From: an uncultured Gammaproteobacteria bacterium
Lineage (GTDB): Bacteria > Pseudomonadota > Gammaproteobacteria > HK1
Assembly: GCA_958295835.1 (NCBI GenBank)
Contig: OY282378.1
Coordinates: 2,001,001 to 2,065,000, forward strand
Length of the DNA stretch: 64,000 bases
Direction: 5' to 3'
The notes below the pieces were generated by a model, which did not search any database, was not told the DNA's origin, and was given only the letters and a program-made list of their open reading frames with translations. Shown one piece after another: positions 1 to 7,580 of this stretch. Numbering within the stretch: the stretch's first letter is position 1; every line of letters begins with the position of its first letter. Position numbers and translations under genes: made by a program.

Positions 1-1192
1 CACTGCCCGCTCGTTTGCTACCTGCCGTTCCGCCACCCGAGAACCCGGTGTGTTGTGCGGTACGGGTCACTCCGCCCGCCTTCCTGCCGTCTGACGACGT
101 ACCGGAGAACGTGCGGGTGACCCCGCCCGCCGGACCCGGTCGAGTTGCAGTCGCCGGGGCCGGCGAATGCGGTGATCGGGCCGCCGCGGTCCCGGCGAGC
201 ACGGGCAGGACCGATCTCCCGTAGGCATCGAGGGTCTCGTCTTCCGCATCGTGCATGAGGTAGATGGCGAAGTGGTCGGCCCCGATGTCCCGCAACGTGG
301 TGAGCTTCGCGATGTGGTCCTCGACCCGGCCGAGCACGCAGAAGCGGTCGACGACGTCGTCCGGAACGAAGTCGGTCGCGGGGTTGCCGGCGCGGCCGTG
401 ATGGGCGTAGTCGTAGTCCGCGCGGTCCTTGATGTAGTCGGTGAGCGCCTTCGGCACGCTCGCAGAGCCTTCGCCGTAGCGCTTGACGAGATCCGCGACG
501 TGGTTGCCGACCATGCCGCCGAACCAGCGAAGTTGCTCGCGCTGATGCGCGACGTCGTCGCCGACGTAGGCGGGCGCGACCACGCAGGTGGCGACCGAGC
601 CCGGCGCCCGCCCCTGCGCGGCGGCGGCGTCCGTGACCGCGGTCCGGGTCCATTCGAGAATTTGAGGATCGGCGAGCTGCAGGACGAAGCCGTCGGCGTG
701 GCGCCCGATGCAATCGAGCGCGCGGGGGCCGTACCCGGCGCCCCACATGGGAAGGTCCCAGCCCTGCTCCACCCAGGGAAACCGGAGCTCGGTCCCGTGG
801 TAGCCCACCGTTTCGCCGGCCACCAGGCCCTTGACCACCCGCATGGCCTCCACCATCTCGGCGAGGGTCCGGGGCTTGCGTCCGATGACGCGCAACGCCG
901 AGTCGCCCCGCCCGATGCCGCAGATCGTCCGCGGCCCGTAGGCGTCGTTCAGCGTCGCGAAGGTCGAAGCGAGCACCGTCCAGTCGCGCGAGCCCGGATT
1001 GGTCACCATCGGACCGACGATGACCCGCTCGGTCTCGGCCAGGATCCGGGCGAGGACGACGAACGGTTCCTGCCACAGCACCGGCGAGTCGAACACCCAT
1101 ACGTGGGTGAAGCCGTTCGCCTCGGCCCGCCTGGCGAGGTCCACCACGCGCCGGGCCGGGGGATCGGTCTGCAATACGACACCGAAGTCCAT
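1..1192 (-). CDS. LLM-class flavin-dependent oxidoreductase (TIGR03842-like), 3' end beyond window
   Basis: The start at 1192 reads MDFGVVLQTDPPARRVV, and the N-terminal half carries the luciferase-like monooxygenase pattern (VWVFDSPVLW, then VGPMVTNPGSRDW and GIGRGDSALRVIGRKPRT). From memory this resembles the TIGR03842 group, annotated as F420-dependent but also present in Proteobacteria, where the flavin cofactor and substrate are unknown. The recognisable domain ends near residue 330 (about position 205). The frame then stays open to the window edge through a Gly/Thr/Arg-rich tail containing a 51-bp imperfect tandem repeat, so the true stop is not seen; the tail may be an extension or the result of a lost stop codon. 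It diverges from cobW. Family is fairly sure, substrate unknown. Confidence 0.8.
   Translation of the reverse strand, partial: MDFGVVLQTDPPARRVVDLARRAEANGFTHVWVFDSPVLWQEPFVVLARILAETERVIVGPMVTNPGSRDWTVLASTFATLNDAYGPRTICGIGRGDSALRVIGRKPRTLAEMVEAMRVVKGLVAGETVGYHGTELRFPWVEQGWDLPMWGAGYGPRALDCIGRHADGFVLQLADPQILEWTRTAVTDAAAAQGRAPGSVATCVVAPAYVGDDVAHQREQLRWFGGMVGNHVADLVKRYGEGSASVPKALTDYIKDRADYDYAHHGRAGNPATDFVPDDVVDRFCVLGRVEDHIAKLTTLRDIGADHFAIYLMHDAEDETLDAYGRSVLPVLAGTAAARSPHSPAPATATRPGPAGGVTRTFSGTSSDGRKAGGVTRTAQHTGFSGGGTAGSKRAGS
60..140. repeat. imperfect tandem repeat in the 3' tail of the LLM oxidoreductase gene
   Basis: The stretch around 60-90 (gtacgggtcactccgcccgc) recurs at 111-140 with a few changes (gtgcgggtgaccccgcccgc), a spacing of 51 bp, a multiple of three, so the open frame is kept. 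It encodes two GGVTRT-like motifs on the minus strand. It may be one of several short tandem duplications in this window. Confidence 0.5.
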
Positions 1193-1638
1193 GATCCCCC
1201 TCCCGTCAACCGCGTTGCACCAACGCCCGATGCCCAGCCTTGCGCCAGCATTCCCGATGCCCGGCAGCGTATCAGGGCACGATACCAGCCTCCACTGCCG
1301 GGAACGGGGTTCATCAGCCGAGAAGCGGAGACGTCCGCCGGGTTCGGCCACTCGACCGGGAAAATGGTCCGGTGGGCCAGGGGGATATCCCCAGCCTTGC
1401 GTTGACGGGACTCGAATCCATGGCCTTGCACGGCTCTTCCTGTCCCGCCATCCTGGATACACGGCGATCGAGGACACGGCCCCGTCCGTCTCGCTTCGAG
1501 CCCGCCCTTCGTTCACGCCCACCATCTCGGTGGACGATACTCGGGAAGGCCGCGTGCCGGGCAGGATCGCTTCACTCCATGCCTGCGGGCGGATTCGGGT
1601 GGGCGCATCCATCAACGTGCAAACAGGAAACGAACGAC
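1193..1638. other. intergenic region between divergent oxidoreductase and cobW genes
   Basis: About 445 bp with no convincing gene. A plausible Shine-Dalgarno (caggaaa) lies about 10 bases before the cobW ATG. I looked for a cobalamin riboswitch because of the downstream gene and for a tRNA because of a T-loop-like string near 1410-1425; neither can be folded convincingly. Promoters for both divergent genes should lie here but none is clear by eye. Confidence 0.5.
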
Positions 1639-2667
1639 ATGACACAGAAGATACCGGCGACGGTGATCACAGGATTTCTCGGCGCCGGCAAGACGAGCAT
1701 CATCCGGCACCTGCTCGAGAACGCGGCCGGCCGGCGTATCGCGCTCATCGTCAACGAGTTCGGCGACATCGGCATCGACGGCGAGATCCTCAAGGGTTGC
1801 GGCATCGAAGGCTGCGAAGACGAAAACATTCTCGAGCTCGCCAACGGATGCATCTGCTGCACGGTGGCCGATGACTTCGTGCCCACCATGGAGACGCTGC
1901 TCGGCCGGGAAAGGAAGCCGGACCGGATCGTCATCGAAACCTCGGGGCTCGCCATGCCCAAACCTCTGGTCAAGGCGTTCAACTGGCCTGACATACGGAC
2001 CCGGGTGACGGTCGACGCGGTGGTCACCGTCGTGGACGGACCGGCCGTCGCGGACGGCCTGTTCGCGTCCGACCCGCGGGCCGTGCAGCGCCAGCGCGAG
2101 TCCGACGATGCCCTGGAGCACGAAAGCCCCCTGGAAGAGCTGTTCGAGGAGCAGCTCGGCTGCGCGGACCTGATCGTCGTCAACAAGTCCGACCTGCTCG
2201 GCGCAAGCGCCCTCGACAAGGTGGTCTCCGAGGTCGCGGGACAACTGCGGCCCTCGGTCAAGGTCGTGACCGCGGCCCACGGCGCGGTGGACCCGAAGGT
2301 GCTGCTCGGGCTGGAGGCCGCGGCCGAGGACGATCTCGATGCACGACCGTCCCACCACGATGGCGTGGACGACCATGACCACGACGATTTCGACACCTTC
2401 AGCGTGGAGGTGGCCGATTCGCCGGACGCCCGCGAGCTGCTCCGCCGCCTGGGCGCGGCCATCGCCCACCACGGCGTGCTGCGGGTGAAGGGCTTCGCCT
2501 GCGTACCCGGCAAGGACATGCGGTTGTTGATCCAGGCGGTGGGCGAGCGGATCCAGCACTACTACGACCGTGACTGGCGCGACGGCGAAGATCGACGTAC
2601 CCGGCTGGTGGTCATCGGCCACAAGGGCCTGGACGAGCGCGCCGTCAGGAACATGCTGAACGCCTGA
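1639..2667 (+). CDS. cobW: CobW-type GTPase (metallochaperone, G3E family)
   Basis: 342 aa. The N-terminus has the P-loop GFLGAGKTS (about residues 9-17), the family's metal-binding CXCC motif as CICC at residues 71-74, a Walker B-like ETSGLA segment and NKSD for guanine recognition. A His/Asp-rich linker (HHDGVDDHDHDD, about residues 238-250) precedes the C-terminal CobW_C domain. CobW proteins deliver cobalt for cobalamin synthesis; related COG0523 proteins handle zinc. This sequence closely matches the cobalamin-associated type in my recollection (GCGIEGC after the P-loop region), but no other cobalamin gene lies nearby, so the metal is inferred. The start has the caggaaa ribosome-binding site; earlier in-frame starts would add an unrelated N-terminus. 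Confidence 0.88.
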   Translation: MTQKIPATVITGFLGAGKTSIIRHLLENAAGRRIALIVNEFGDIGIDGEILKGCGIEGCEDENILELANGCICCTVADDFVPTMETLLGRERKPDRIVIETSGLAMPKPLVKAFNWPDIRTRVTVDAVVTVVDGPAVADGLFASDPRAVQRQRESDDALEHESPLEELFEEQLGCADLIVVNKSDLLGASALDKVVSEVAGQLRPSVKVVTAAHGAVDPKVLLGLEAAAEDDLDARPSHHDGVDDHDHDDFDTFSVEVADSPDARELLRRLGAAIAHHGVLRVKGFACVPGKDMRLLIQAVGERIQHYYDRDWRDGEDRRTRLVVIGHKGLDERAVRNMLNA

Positions 2668-2840
2668 CAAGGCTTCGCTTCGGACCGGCGAGCATGAATG
2701 AAATCGTGAGGCATTCTATCTACCATCGCTTCGATGCCGGAGCGCGGACAGCGCATCGGCGGTGTCCGCCGGGCATCATGCACCGGCGGCCCACCCCGTA
2801 CACGATCCGTAAACACCCTGTAGACAATGGGAGTGAAACC

Positions 2841-3989
2841 ATGACCAGGTTATTGAAATGCCTTGCTTTCACCGCCGCCCTCGCGACCGCTTCGGCGTTC
2901 CCCGCCCTGGCGGGCTCGATCAAGGTCGGCTTCAACGCGCCGCTGACCGGCTTCGCCGCCGCGGACGGCAACTCGGCGCTCATCGGCGCGCAGCTTGCCG
3001 TCGAGCAGGTCAACGCGGCGGGCGGCGTCAACGGCGAGATGCTGGAGCTCCTGGTCTACGACGACCAGGCGAGCCCCAAGGAGTCCGCGCCGCTGGCGGT
3101 GAAGATGATCACCCAGGACGAGGTGGCGGCGGGGATCTCGGGCAGCTACTCCGGCTCCACCCGGGCGGCGGCGACGATCTTCCAGGAGAACGCCACGCCG
3201 TACATCTCCGCCTACGCCGTCCATCCGGACATCACCCGCGCGGGCGATTACGTCTTCCGCACCTCCTTCATGGGCGAGGTGCAGGGCCGCGCCGGCGCCA
3301 AGCTGATCGGCGGGCTGATGAACCTGAAGCGGGTCGTGGTCATCACCCTCAACAACGATTTCGGGAAGTCGCTGGCGGCCGGGTTCAAGGAGACGGCGGG
3401 CGAGTTCGGCATCGACATCGCCAGCGAGTACACGTACTCGATCAAGGATCGCGAATTCGGCCCGATCGTCTCGAAGGTCAAGGCGGATGCGCCGGACGCG
3501 CTCTACGCCTCCGGCTACTTCTTCACCGCCGGGCCGCTGGTGCGCCAGCTCCGGGCGGCGGGGGTCAGGGTCCCGGTGATCGGCCAGGAGGGATACGACA
3601 GCCAGAAGTTCATCGAGATCGCCGGCCCGCACGCCGAGGGGGTGATCATCACCACGTCGCTCGACCGCGATTCGTCCGAGGCGATCACCCGGGACTTCAT
3701 CGAGGGGTTCGAAGACAAGGCCGGGTATCCGACGGACATGGTGGCCGCCTCCGCCCATACCGCGGTGCTGGTCATGGCCGAGGCGTTGCGCAAGGCGGGC
3801 GCCGGGGACAAGGCGGCGTTGCGGGACGCCATCGCGTCGTCCAGCGTGGACTCCTCGACCGGCCACATCTCCTTCAACGCCCTCGGCGAGGTGAGGAAGG
3901 ACGTGCAGGTGCAGATCGTGAAGGACGGCGCGTGGCGGCACTACGCGGTCATCTCCGACCCGGAGCTTCTGGCCCCGCCGGAGATGTGA
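2841..3989 (+). CDS. livK: branched-chain amino-acid-type ABC transporter substrate-binding protein
   Basis: 382 aa. The first 24 or so residues are a Sec signal peptide ending in ALAGS, followed by IKVGFNAPLTGFAAADG, the usual start of periplasmic binding proteins of the Leu/Ile/Val family (Peripla_BP_6). It would capture a substrate in the periplasm and pass it to the LivHMGF complex encoded just downstream. The ligand cannot be read from sequence; many members bind aromatic acids, amides or other small molecules. The start at 2841 is chosen because it begins the signal peptide and has a gggag sequence upstream. A strong hairpin separates it from livH, which commonly lets the binding protein be made in excess. 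Confidence 0.9.
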   Translation: MTRLLKCLAFTAALATASAFPALAGSIKVGFNAPLTGFAAADGNSALIGAQLAVEQVNAAGGVNGEMLELLVYDDQASPKESAPLAVKMITQDEVAAGISGSYSGSTRAAATIFQENATPYISAYAVHPDITRAGDYVFRTSFMGEVQGRAGAKLIGGLMNLKRVVVITLNNDFGKSLAAGFKETAGEFGIDIASEYTYSIKDREFGPIVSKVKADAPDALYASGYFFTAGPLVRQLRAAGVRVPVIGQEGYDSQKFIEIAGPHAEGVIITTSLDRDSSEAITRDFIEGFEDKAGYPTDMVAASAHTAVLVMAEALRKAGAGDKAALRDAIASSSVDSSTGHISFNALGEVRKDVQVQIVKDGAWRHYAVISDPELLAPPEM

Positions 3990-3998
3990 TCCGACACC

Positions 3999-4032
3999 GG
4001 CGCCCCGCGCGGCGGCATTCGTGCGGGGCGCC
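3999..4032 (+). terminator. intergenic hairpin between livK and livH (attenuator or mRNA stabiliser)
   Basis: ggcgccccgc at 3999-4008 pairs perfectly with gcggggcgcc at 4023-4032, a 10-bp GC stem with a 14-base loop, ten bases after the livK stop. There is no T-run, so it is more likely a partial terminator or 3' stabiliser that raises the binding protein over the membrane parts than a full stop. It covers the GTG at 4021 and so argues for a livH start at 4045. Confidence 0.65.
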
Positions 4033-4044
4033 TCCTCCATTGCG

Positions 4045-4908
4045 ATGCTGTTTCTCGACCTGACGATCCAGGGGTTGGTGCAGGGGGCGATCTACGCCCT
4101 GATCGCGCTCGGGCTCACGCTGGTCTACGGCTTGCTGCGCATCCTCCACGTCGTGCATGCGGCGCTGTTCACGATGGGCGGCTACGCCGGCGTCGTCGTG
4201 ACCAACGCGACCGGCAGTCTCGCGCTGGCGCTGGTGGTGGCGATGGCGGTGGTCGGCGCCACCGGCGTCGGCATCTATCGTTTCGCCTACAAGCCGCTGC
4301 TGGACAAGCCGCCGCTGGTGGCGCTCATGGCCTCGATCGGGCTGTTCATCGTGGCCGAGGAGGCCTTCCGCCTGATCTTCGGCGCCTACGGCCTGTCCTT
4401 CACCGACCCACCCCTGCAAACCCACATCGAGATCCTGCCCGGCATCTTCCTCTCCCATGCGCGCATCGCGGTGGTGGGGCTCGCGGTGGTGATCATCGGC
4501 CTGCTGGCATGGCTCTCGGCATCCACCCGGACCGGGATCTCCTGGCGGGCCACGGTCTCGGACCCGCCGGTGGCGGCGAGCTTCGGCGTCGACGTCGAGA
4601 AGGTGCGCTACCTCAACTTCTTCATCGGCTCGGCGCTCGCGGCCGTCGCCGGGACGATGGTCGCGCTTCTGAACAACCTCGTCGAGCCGACCATGGGCGC
4701 GGTGCCCGCGTACAAGGCGCTGGCCATCATCGTGCTGGGAGGGCTCGGCTCGGCGCGCGGCGCGCTGGCCGCCTCGCTCGCGCTCGGGGTGATCGAGAGC
4801 TTCGGCACCATCTACCTCGGCGACATCCTCGACCGCGACGCGATCGCGTTCGCCTTCCTGATCCTGGTGCTGATGCTGCGCCCGCAAGGGCTGCTCGCGC
4901 GGGGCTGA
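4045..4908 (+). CDS. livH: branched-chain amino-acid-type ABC transporter permease LivH
   Basis: 287 aa integral inner-membrane permease. It opens MLFLDLTIQGLVQGAIYALI and contains the LivH pattern YGLLRILHVVHAALFTMGGY and a C-terminal EAA-like region (KALAIIVLGGLGSARGAL). It pairs with LivM to form the transmembrane channel. An alternative GTG at 4021 lies inside the hairpin upstream and is less likely. The last 60 bases are included in a 121-bp tandem duplication that continues into livM. Confidence 0.9.
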   Translation: MLFLDLTIQGLVQGAIYALIALGLTLVYGLLRILHVVHAALFTMGGYAGVVVTNATGSLALALVVAMAVVGATGVGIYRFAYKPLLDKPPLVALMASIGLFIVAEEAFRLIFGAYGLSFTDPPLQTHIEILPGIFLSHARIAVVGLAVVIIGLLAWLSASTRTGISWRATVSDPPVAASFGVDVEKVRYLNFFIGSALAAVAGTMVALLNNLVEPTMGAVPAYKALAIIVLGGLGSARGALAASLALGVIESFGTIYLGDILDRDAIAFAFLILVLMLRPQGLLARG

Positions 4909-5089
4909 CGCGATGGCTTGCGAGATCGCCGTCCTCACCATGTCGATCGCGATCCTGCTTGCAGTCGCGTTCGCCTTCCCGTTCCTGGGGCCGATACTGC
5001 GCCCGCAAGGGCTGCTCGCGCGGGGCTGACGCGATGGCTTACGAGATCGCCGTCCTCACCACCATGTCGATCGCGATTCTGTTCGCGCT
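4844..5089 (+). repeat. 121-bp imperfect tandem duplication spanning the livH/livM junction
   Basis: The end of livH plus the start of livM occurs twice at an offset of 121 bp, roughly 4844-4964 and 4965-5089. The core from ctgcgcccgcaagggctgct through the stop and the next ATG is identical for about 40 bases; the flanks have substitutions and one 3-base indel. The result is a complete livH, then a livM-start/livH-end chimera, then a complete livM. Confidence 0.9.
4913..5029 (+). pseudogene. 38-codon chimeric ORF made by the junction duplication (LivM start joined to LivH end)
   Basis: The frame starts with MACEIAVLTMSIAILLAVA, matching the first residues of LivM (MAYEIAVLTTMSIAILFAL), and ends with ILRPQGLLARG, identical to the last residues of LivH. 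It has both a start and a stop and is spaced from its neighbours exactly like livM from livH. It could be translated as a small hydrophobic peptide. It is probably a by-product of the duplication; the copies have diverged without a stop codon arising. Confidence 0.6.
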
Positions 5090-5876
5090 TTCGCTGAACG
5101 TGATCACCGGCTTCTGCGGCCAGGTCAGCCTCGGCCACGCCGCGTTCTACGGTATCGGCGCCTATACCGCGGCGCTGCTGACCAAGGCGGGCGCGCCGCT
5201 GGCCCTGGCCCTGCTGCCCGCCGCCGCGCTGGCCGGGGCGGCGGGGTTCGTGGTGGGCATGGCGTCGTTGCGCGTGCGCCACGATTTTCTCGCCATCACC
5301 ACGATGGGGGTGACGTTCCTCTTCGTGGGCATCGTGCGCAAGCAGGAGGCGCTGGGCGGCGAGGTGGGGATCTCCGGCATTCCTTCGGTCGCCTTCGGGC
5401 GGCCGGGGCTGCTCGCGCTGGCGTTGGTGTGCACGATCCTGTTCGTGCTCCTGGCGGTCCGCATCCGGCGCTCCTGGATGGGGTTCGCCTACGAGTCGGT
5501 GGCCGACGACGAGGACACCGCGCGGGTCCTCGGCATCGACGTGCCGCGCTACAAGCTCTGGGCCTTCGTCATCGGCACCGCGGGGGCCGGGGTCGCGGGC
5601 GGGCTCTACGCCCACCACATCCGTTTCATCTGGCCCGACAGCTTCGGCTTCGTCGAATCGGTCACCGTGCTCGCGATGGTGATCGTCGGGGGCATCGGCT
5701 CGATCTGGGGGGTGGTGCTGGCGGCCGGCGTGCTCTCGGTGCTGCCGCTGTGGCTGCAATTCGTGGACGACTACAAGCTCCTGGTCTACGGCGCGCTCAT
5801 CTTCCTGACGATGCGCCTCGCGCCGGACGGCATCGCGGGGCTGGCCCGCCGGCTCGCCGCGAAGTTGAGCCGATGA
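5034..5876 (+). CDS. livM: branched-chain amino-acid-type ABC transporter permease LivM
   Basis: 280 aa. It begins MAYEIAVLTTMSIAILFALS and has the LivM hallmark GQVSLGHAAFYGIGAYTAA near residue 30, followed by several hydrophobic helices and the conserved cytoplasmic loop VADDEDTARVLGIDVPRYKL that contacts the ATPase. The start is fixed by homology; the frame is open much further upstream but only as noncoding overlap with livH. It ends in a 4-base ATGA overlap with livG, implying translational coupling. Compared with many LivM proteins the N-terminus is short. Confidence 0.9.
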   Translation: MAYEIAVLTTMSIAILFALSLNVITGFCGQVSLGHAAFYGIGAYTAALLTKAGAPLALALLPAAALAGAAGFVVGMASLRVRHDFLAITTMGVTFLFVGIVRKQEALGGEVGISGIPSVAFGRPGLLALALVCTILFVLLAVRIRRSWMGFAYESVADDEDTARVLGIDVPRYKLWAFVIGTAGAGVAGGLYAHHIRFIWPDSFGFVESVTVLAMVIVGGIGSIWGVVLAAGVLSVLPLWLQFVDDYKLLVYGALIFLTMRLAPDGIAGLARRLAAKLSR

Positions 5877-6622
5877 CCCTGCTCCGCGTCGAGCACGTCT
5901 CGGTGCGCTTCGGCGGGGTCGTGGCCGTCGATGACGTCTCGCTGGACATGGACGAGGACCGGTTCCTCGGCTTCATCGGCCCGAACGGCGCGGGCAAGAC
6001 GACGCTCATGCGGGTCATCACCGGCGTCCTGCGCCCCTGGCGGGGGCGGGTGATCTTCCGTGGCGAGGAGGTGACCCGCTGGCCCGTCGATCGCCGCATC
6101 CGCTTCGGGTTGGCACTCGCGCAGCAGATCGTACGCCCGCTCGCCTCCATGTCCCTCACCGACAACGTCGCGATCGCGGCCGGGGTCCACCGCACGGCGA
6201 GTCCGCTCGCCGCCCTGCTCGGGAGTGGCCGCGGCGCCGAGCGCGGCAAGGCGAAGGAACTCCTCGAATTCGTCGGCATCGGCGACGCGGCGGACGCCAG
6301 ACCCGGCGAGCTGCCCCTGGGCTACCTCAAGCGGCTGGAGGTCGCCCGCGCCCTGGCGCTGGAGCCGAAGCTCCTGCTCCTCGACGAGCCGCTCGCCGGC
6401 CTCAATCAGGCGGAGGCCCGGGTCATGGCGGACCTGATCGCCTCACTGGTGGGGAACGGCCGCAGCGTGCTGCTGATCGAGCACAACATCCGCGAGGTCG
6501 CGCGCATCTGTCCCGAGCTGTACGTGCAGGACAACGGCCGCGGCCTCGTCCGGGGGCCGGCCGCCGAGGTCATGGCAAGCCCGGAGTTCCGCCGCGCCTA
6601 TCTGGGCGAGCAGGCCGCCTGA
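5873..6622 (+). CDS. livG: branched-chain amino-acid-type ABC transporter ATP-binding protein LivG
   Basis: 249 aa cytoplasmic ATPase. Walker A GPNGAGKT lies near residue 39, the Q-loop follows, Walker B is LLLLDEPLAGL and the H-loop is LIEHNIREV. The signature segment reads LPLGYLKRLEVARALA, a weaker form of LSGGQ but typical of LivG. It partners LivF under the LivHM channel. The gene starts inside the livM stop (ATGA) and its stop overlaps the ATG of the chimeric ORF that precedes livF. Confidence 0.9.
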   Translation: MTLLRVEHVSVRFGGVVAVDDVSLDMDEDRFLGFIGPNGAGKTTLMRVITGVLRPWRGRVIFRGEEVTRWPVDRRIRFGLALAQQIVRPLASMSLTDNVAIAAGVHRTASPLAALLGSGRGAERGKAKELLEFVGIGDAADARPGELPLGYLKRLEVARALALEPKLLLLDEPLAGLNQAEARVMADLIASLVGNGRSVLLIEHNIREVARICPELYVQDNGRGLVRGPAAEVMASPEFRRAYLGEQAA

Positions 6623-6809
6623 TGCTGGCGGTCGTGCGCCTCACCTGCGGCTACGGGGACGTCATCATCGTGGACGACCTCTCCTTCCCGATAGCAAGTC
6701 CCGAGCTCCACGGCGCCCATCCGGGCGAGCAGGCCACCTGATGCTGGAGGTCGCGCGCCTCACCTGCGGCTACGGGGACATCGTCGCCGTCGACGACCTC
6801 TCCTTCTCG
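6572..6809 (+). repeat. 119-bp imperfect tandem duplication spanning the livG/livF junction
   Basis: Copies at 6572-6690 and 6691-6809 each contain the last 50 bases of livG, the overlapping TGATG stop-start and the first 69 bases of livF. My hand alignment gives about 102 of 119 identical positions with no indels. The arrangement leaves livG and livF complete with a chimeric ORF between them, as at the livH/livM junction. Confidence 0.92.
6622..6741 (+). pseudogene. 39-codon chimeric ORF made by the junction duplication (LivF start joined to LivG end)
   Basis: It starts MLAVVRLTCGYGDVIIVDDL, a copy of the LivF N-terminus (MLEVARLTCGYGDIVAVDDL), and ends HPGEQAT, a copy of the LivG C-terminus (LGEQAA). 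Its ATG overlaps the livG stop and its own stop overlaps the livF ATG, so ribosomes could pass through all three frames. It lacks a Walker motif and cannot be an ATPase. Most likely a tolerated duplication relic. Confidence 0.6.
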
Positions 6810-7451
6810 GTCGAGGCCGGAGAGATCTTCGGCCTGATCGGCGCCAACGGCGCAGGAAAGACCGCGACGATCATGGCGCTGGCCGGGCTGCTGCCGGTGC
6901 GCGCGGGCGCCGTCCGGGCCGCCGGACGCGAGATCACCGCGATGCCCGCCCACAAGCGCGCCGGCCAGGGCATCGCGCTCGTGCCCGAGGGCCGCCGCGT
7001 CTTCGCCGAGCTGACGGTGGGCGAAAACCTCACCGTCGGAGGCACCCGCCTCGACGCGAAGGCGCTGGAGCGCAATCGTGCGAAGGTCTTCGAGACCTTC
7101 CCGCGCCTTGCCGGGCGTGCGCGCCAGCTCGCCGGGTCGCTCTCCGGCGGCGAGCAGCAGATGCTCGCCATCGGCCGGGCGATGATGGCGGAGCCGTCGA
7201 TCCTCCTGATCGACGAGATGTCCCTGGGCCTCATGCCCACTGCCGTGGATGAATGCTACCGAGTGCTCTCGCGGCTGCGGGAGGAGGATCTCGCCATCCT
7301 CCTCGTCGAGCAGGGCACCGAGCGGGTGCTGGATGCCGCCGATCGGGTCGGCGTCCTCGAAACCGGCCGTCTGGCGTGGACCGGCACGCGCGCGGAAGCC
7401 GCCGGCAACAGTGCGGTGGTCGAGGCCTATCTCGGCGTGGACAAGGGATGA
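6741..7451 (+). CDS. livF: branched-chain amino-acid-type ABC transporter ATP-binding protein LivF
   Basis: 236 aa. Walker A GANGAGKT near residue 38, signature LSGGEQQMLAIGRAMMA, Walker B ILLIDEMSLGLMP and the H-loop segment ILLVEQGTE are all present. LivF normally heterodimerises with LivG to drive the LivHM permease. The start is set by the TGATG coupling with the preceding chimeric frame. About 130 bp separate it from hutU on the same strand, so the transporter and the urocanase may be co-expressed. Confidence 0.9.
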   Translation: MLEVARLTCGYGDIVAVDDLSFSVEAGEIFGLIGANGAGKTATIMALAGLLPVRAGAVRAAGREITAMPAHKRAGQGIALVPEGRRVFAELTVGENLTVGGTRLDAKALERNRAKVFETFPRLAGRARQLAGSLSGGEQQMLAIGRAMMAEPSILLIDEMSLGLMPTAVDECYRVLSRLREEDLAILLVEQGTERVLDAADRVGVLETGRLAWTGTRAEAAGNSAVVEAYLGVDKG

Positions 7452-7580
7452 CCCCGGCGCGCTCATGCGAATCGCCTGCGGCCGCCCTCGAATACTTCGC
7501 GACGGCGTGAGCCGGGGAAGAGCCGCACACACGGACGCGCTGTCCGCTCGATATCGACACCCTCCTCGGAGGCCTCCCGT

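Noticed and set aside
1290..1400. Cobalamin riboswitch before cobW
   Set aside because: Fragments such as ggccactcgaccgggaaa resemble parts of the core, but the conserved order of core segments and the final AGCC..GGAGACC-type box are missing.
1400..1432. tRNA-like T-loop on the minus strand (ggattcgagtcccgtc)
   Set aside because: Position 53/61 pairing fails, no matching acceptor stem or anticodon arm can be folded upstream; treated as chance similarity.
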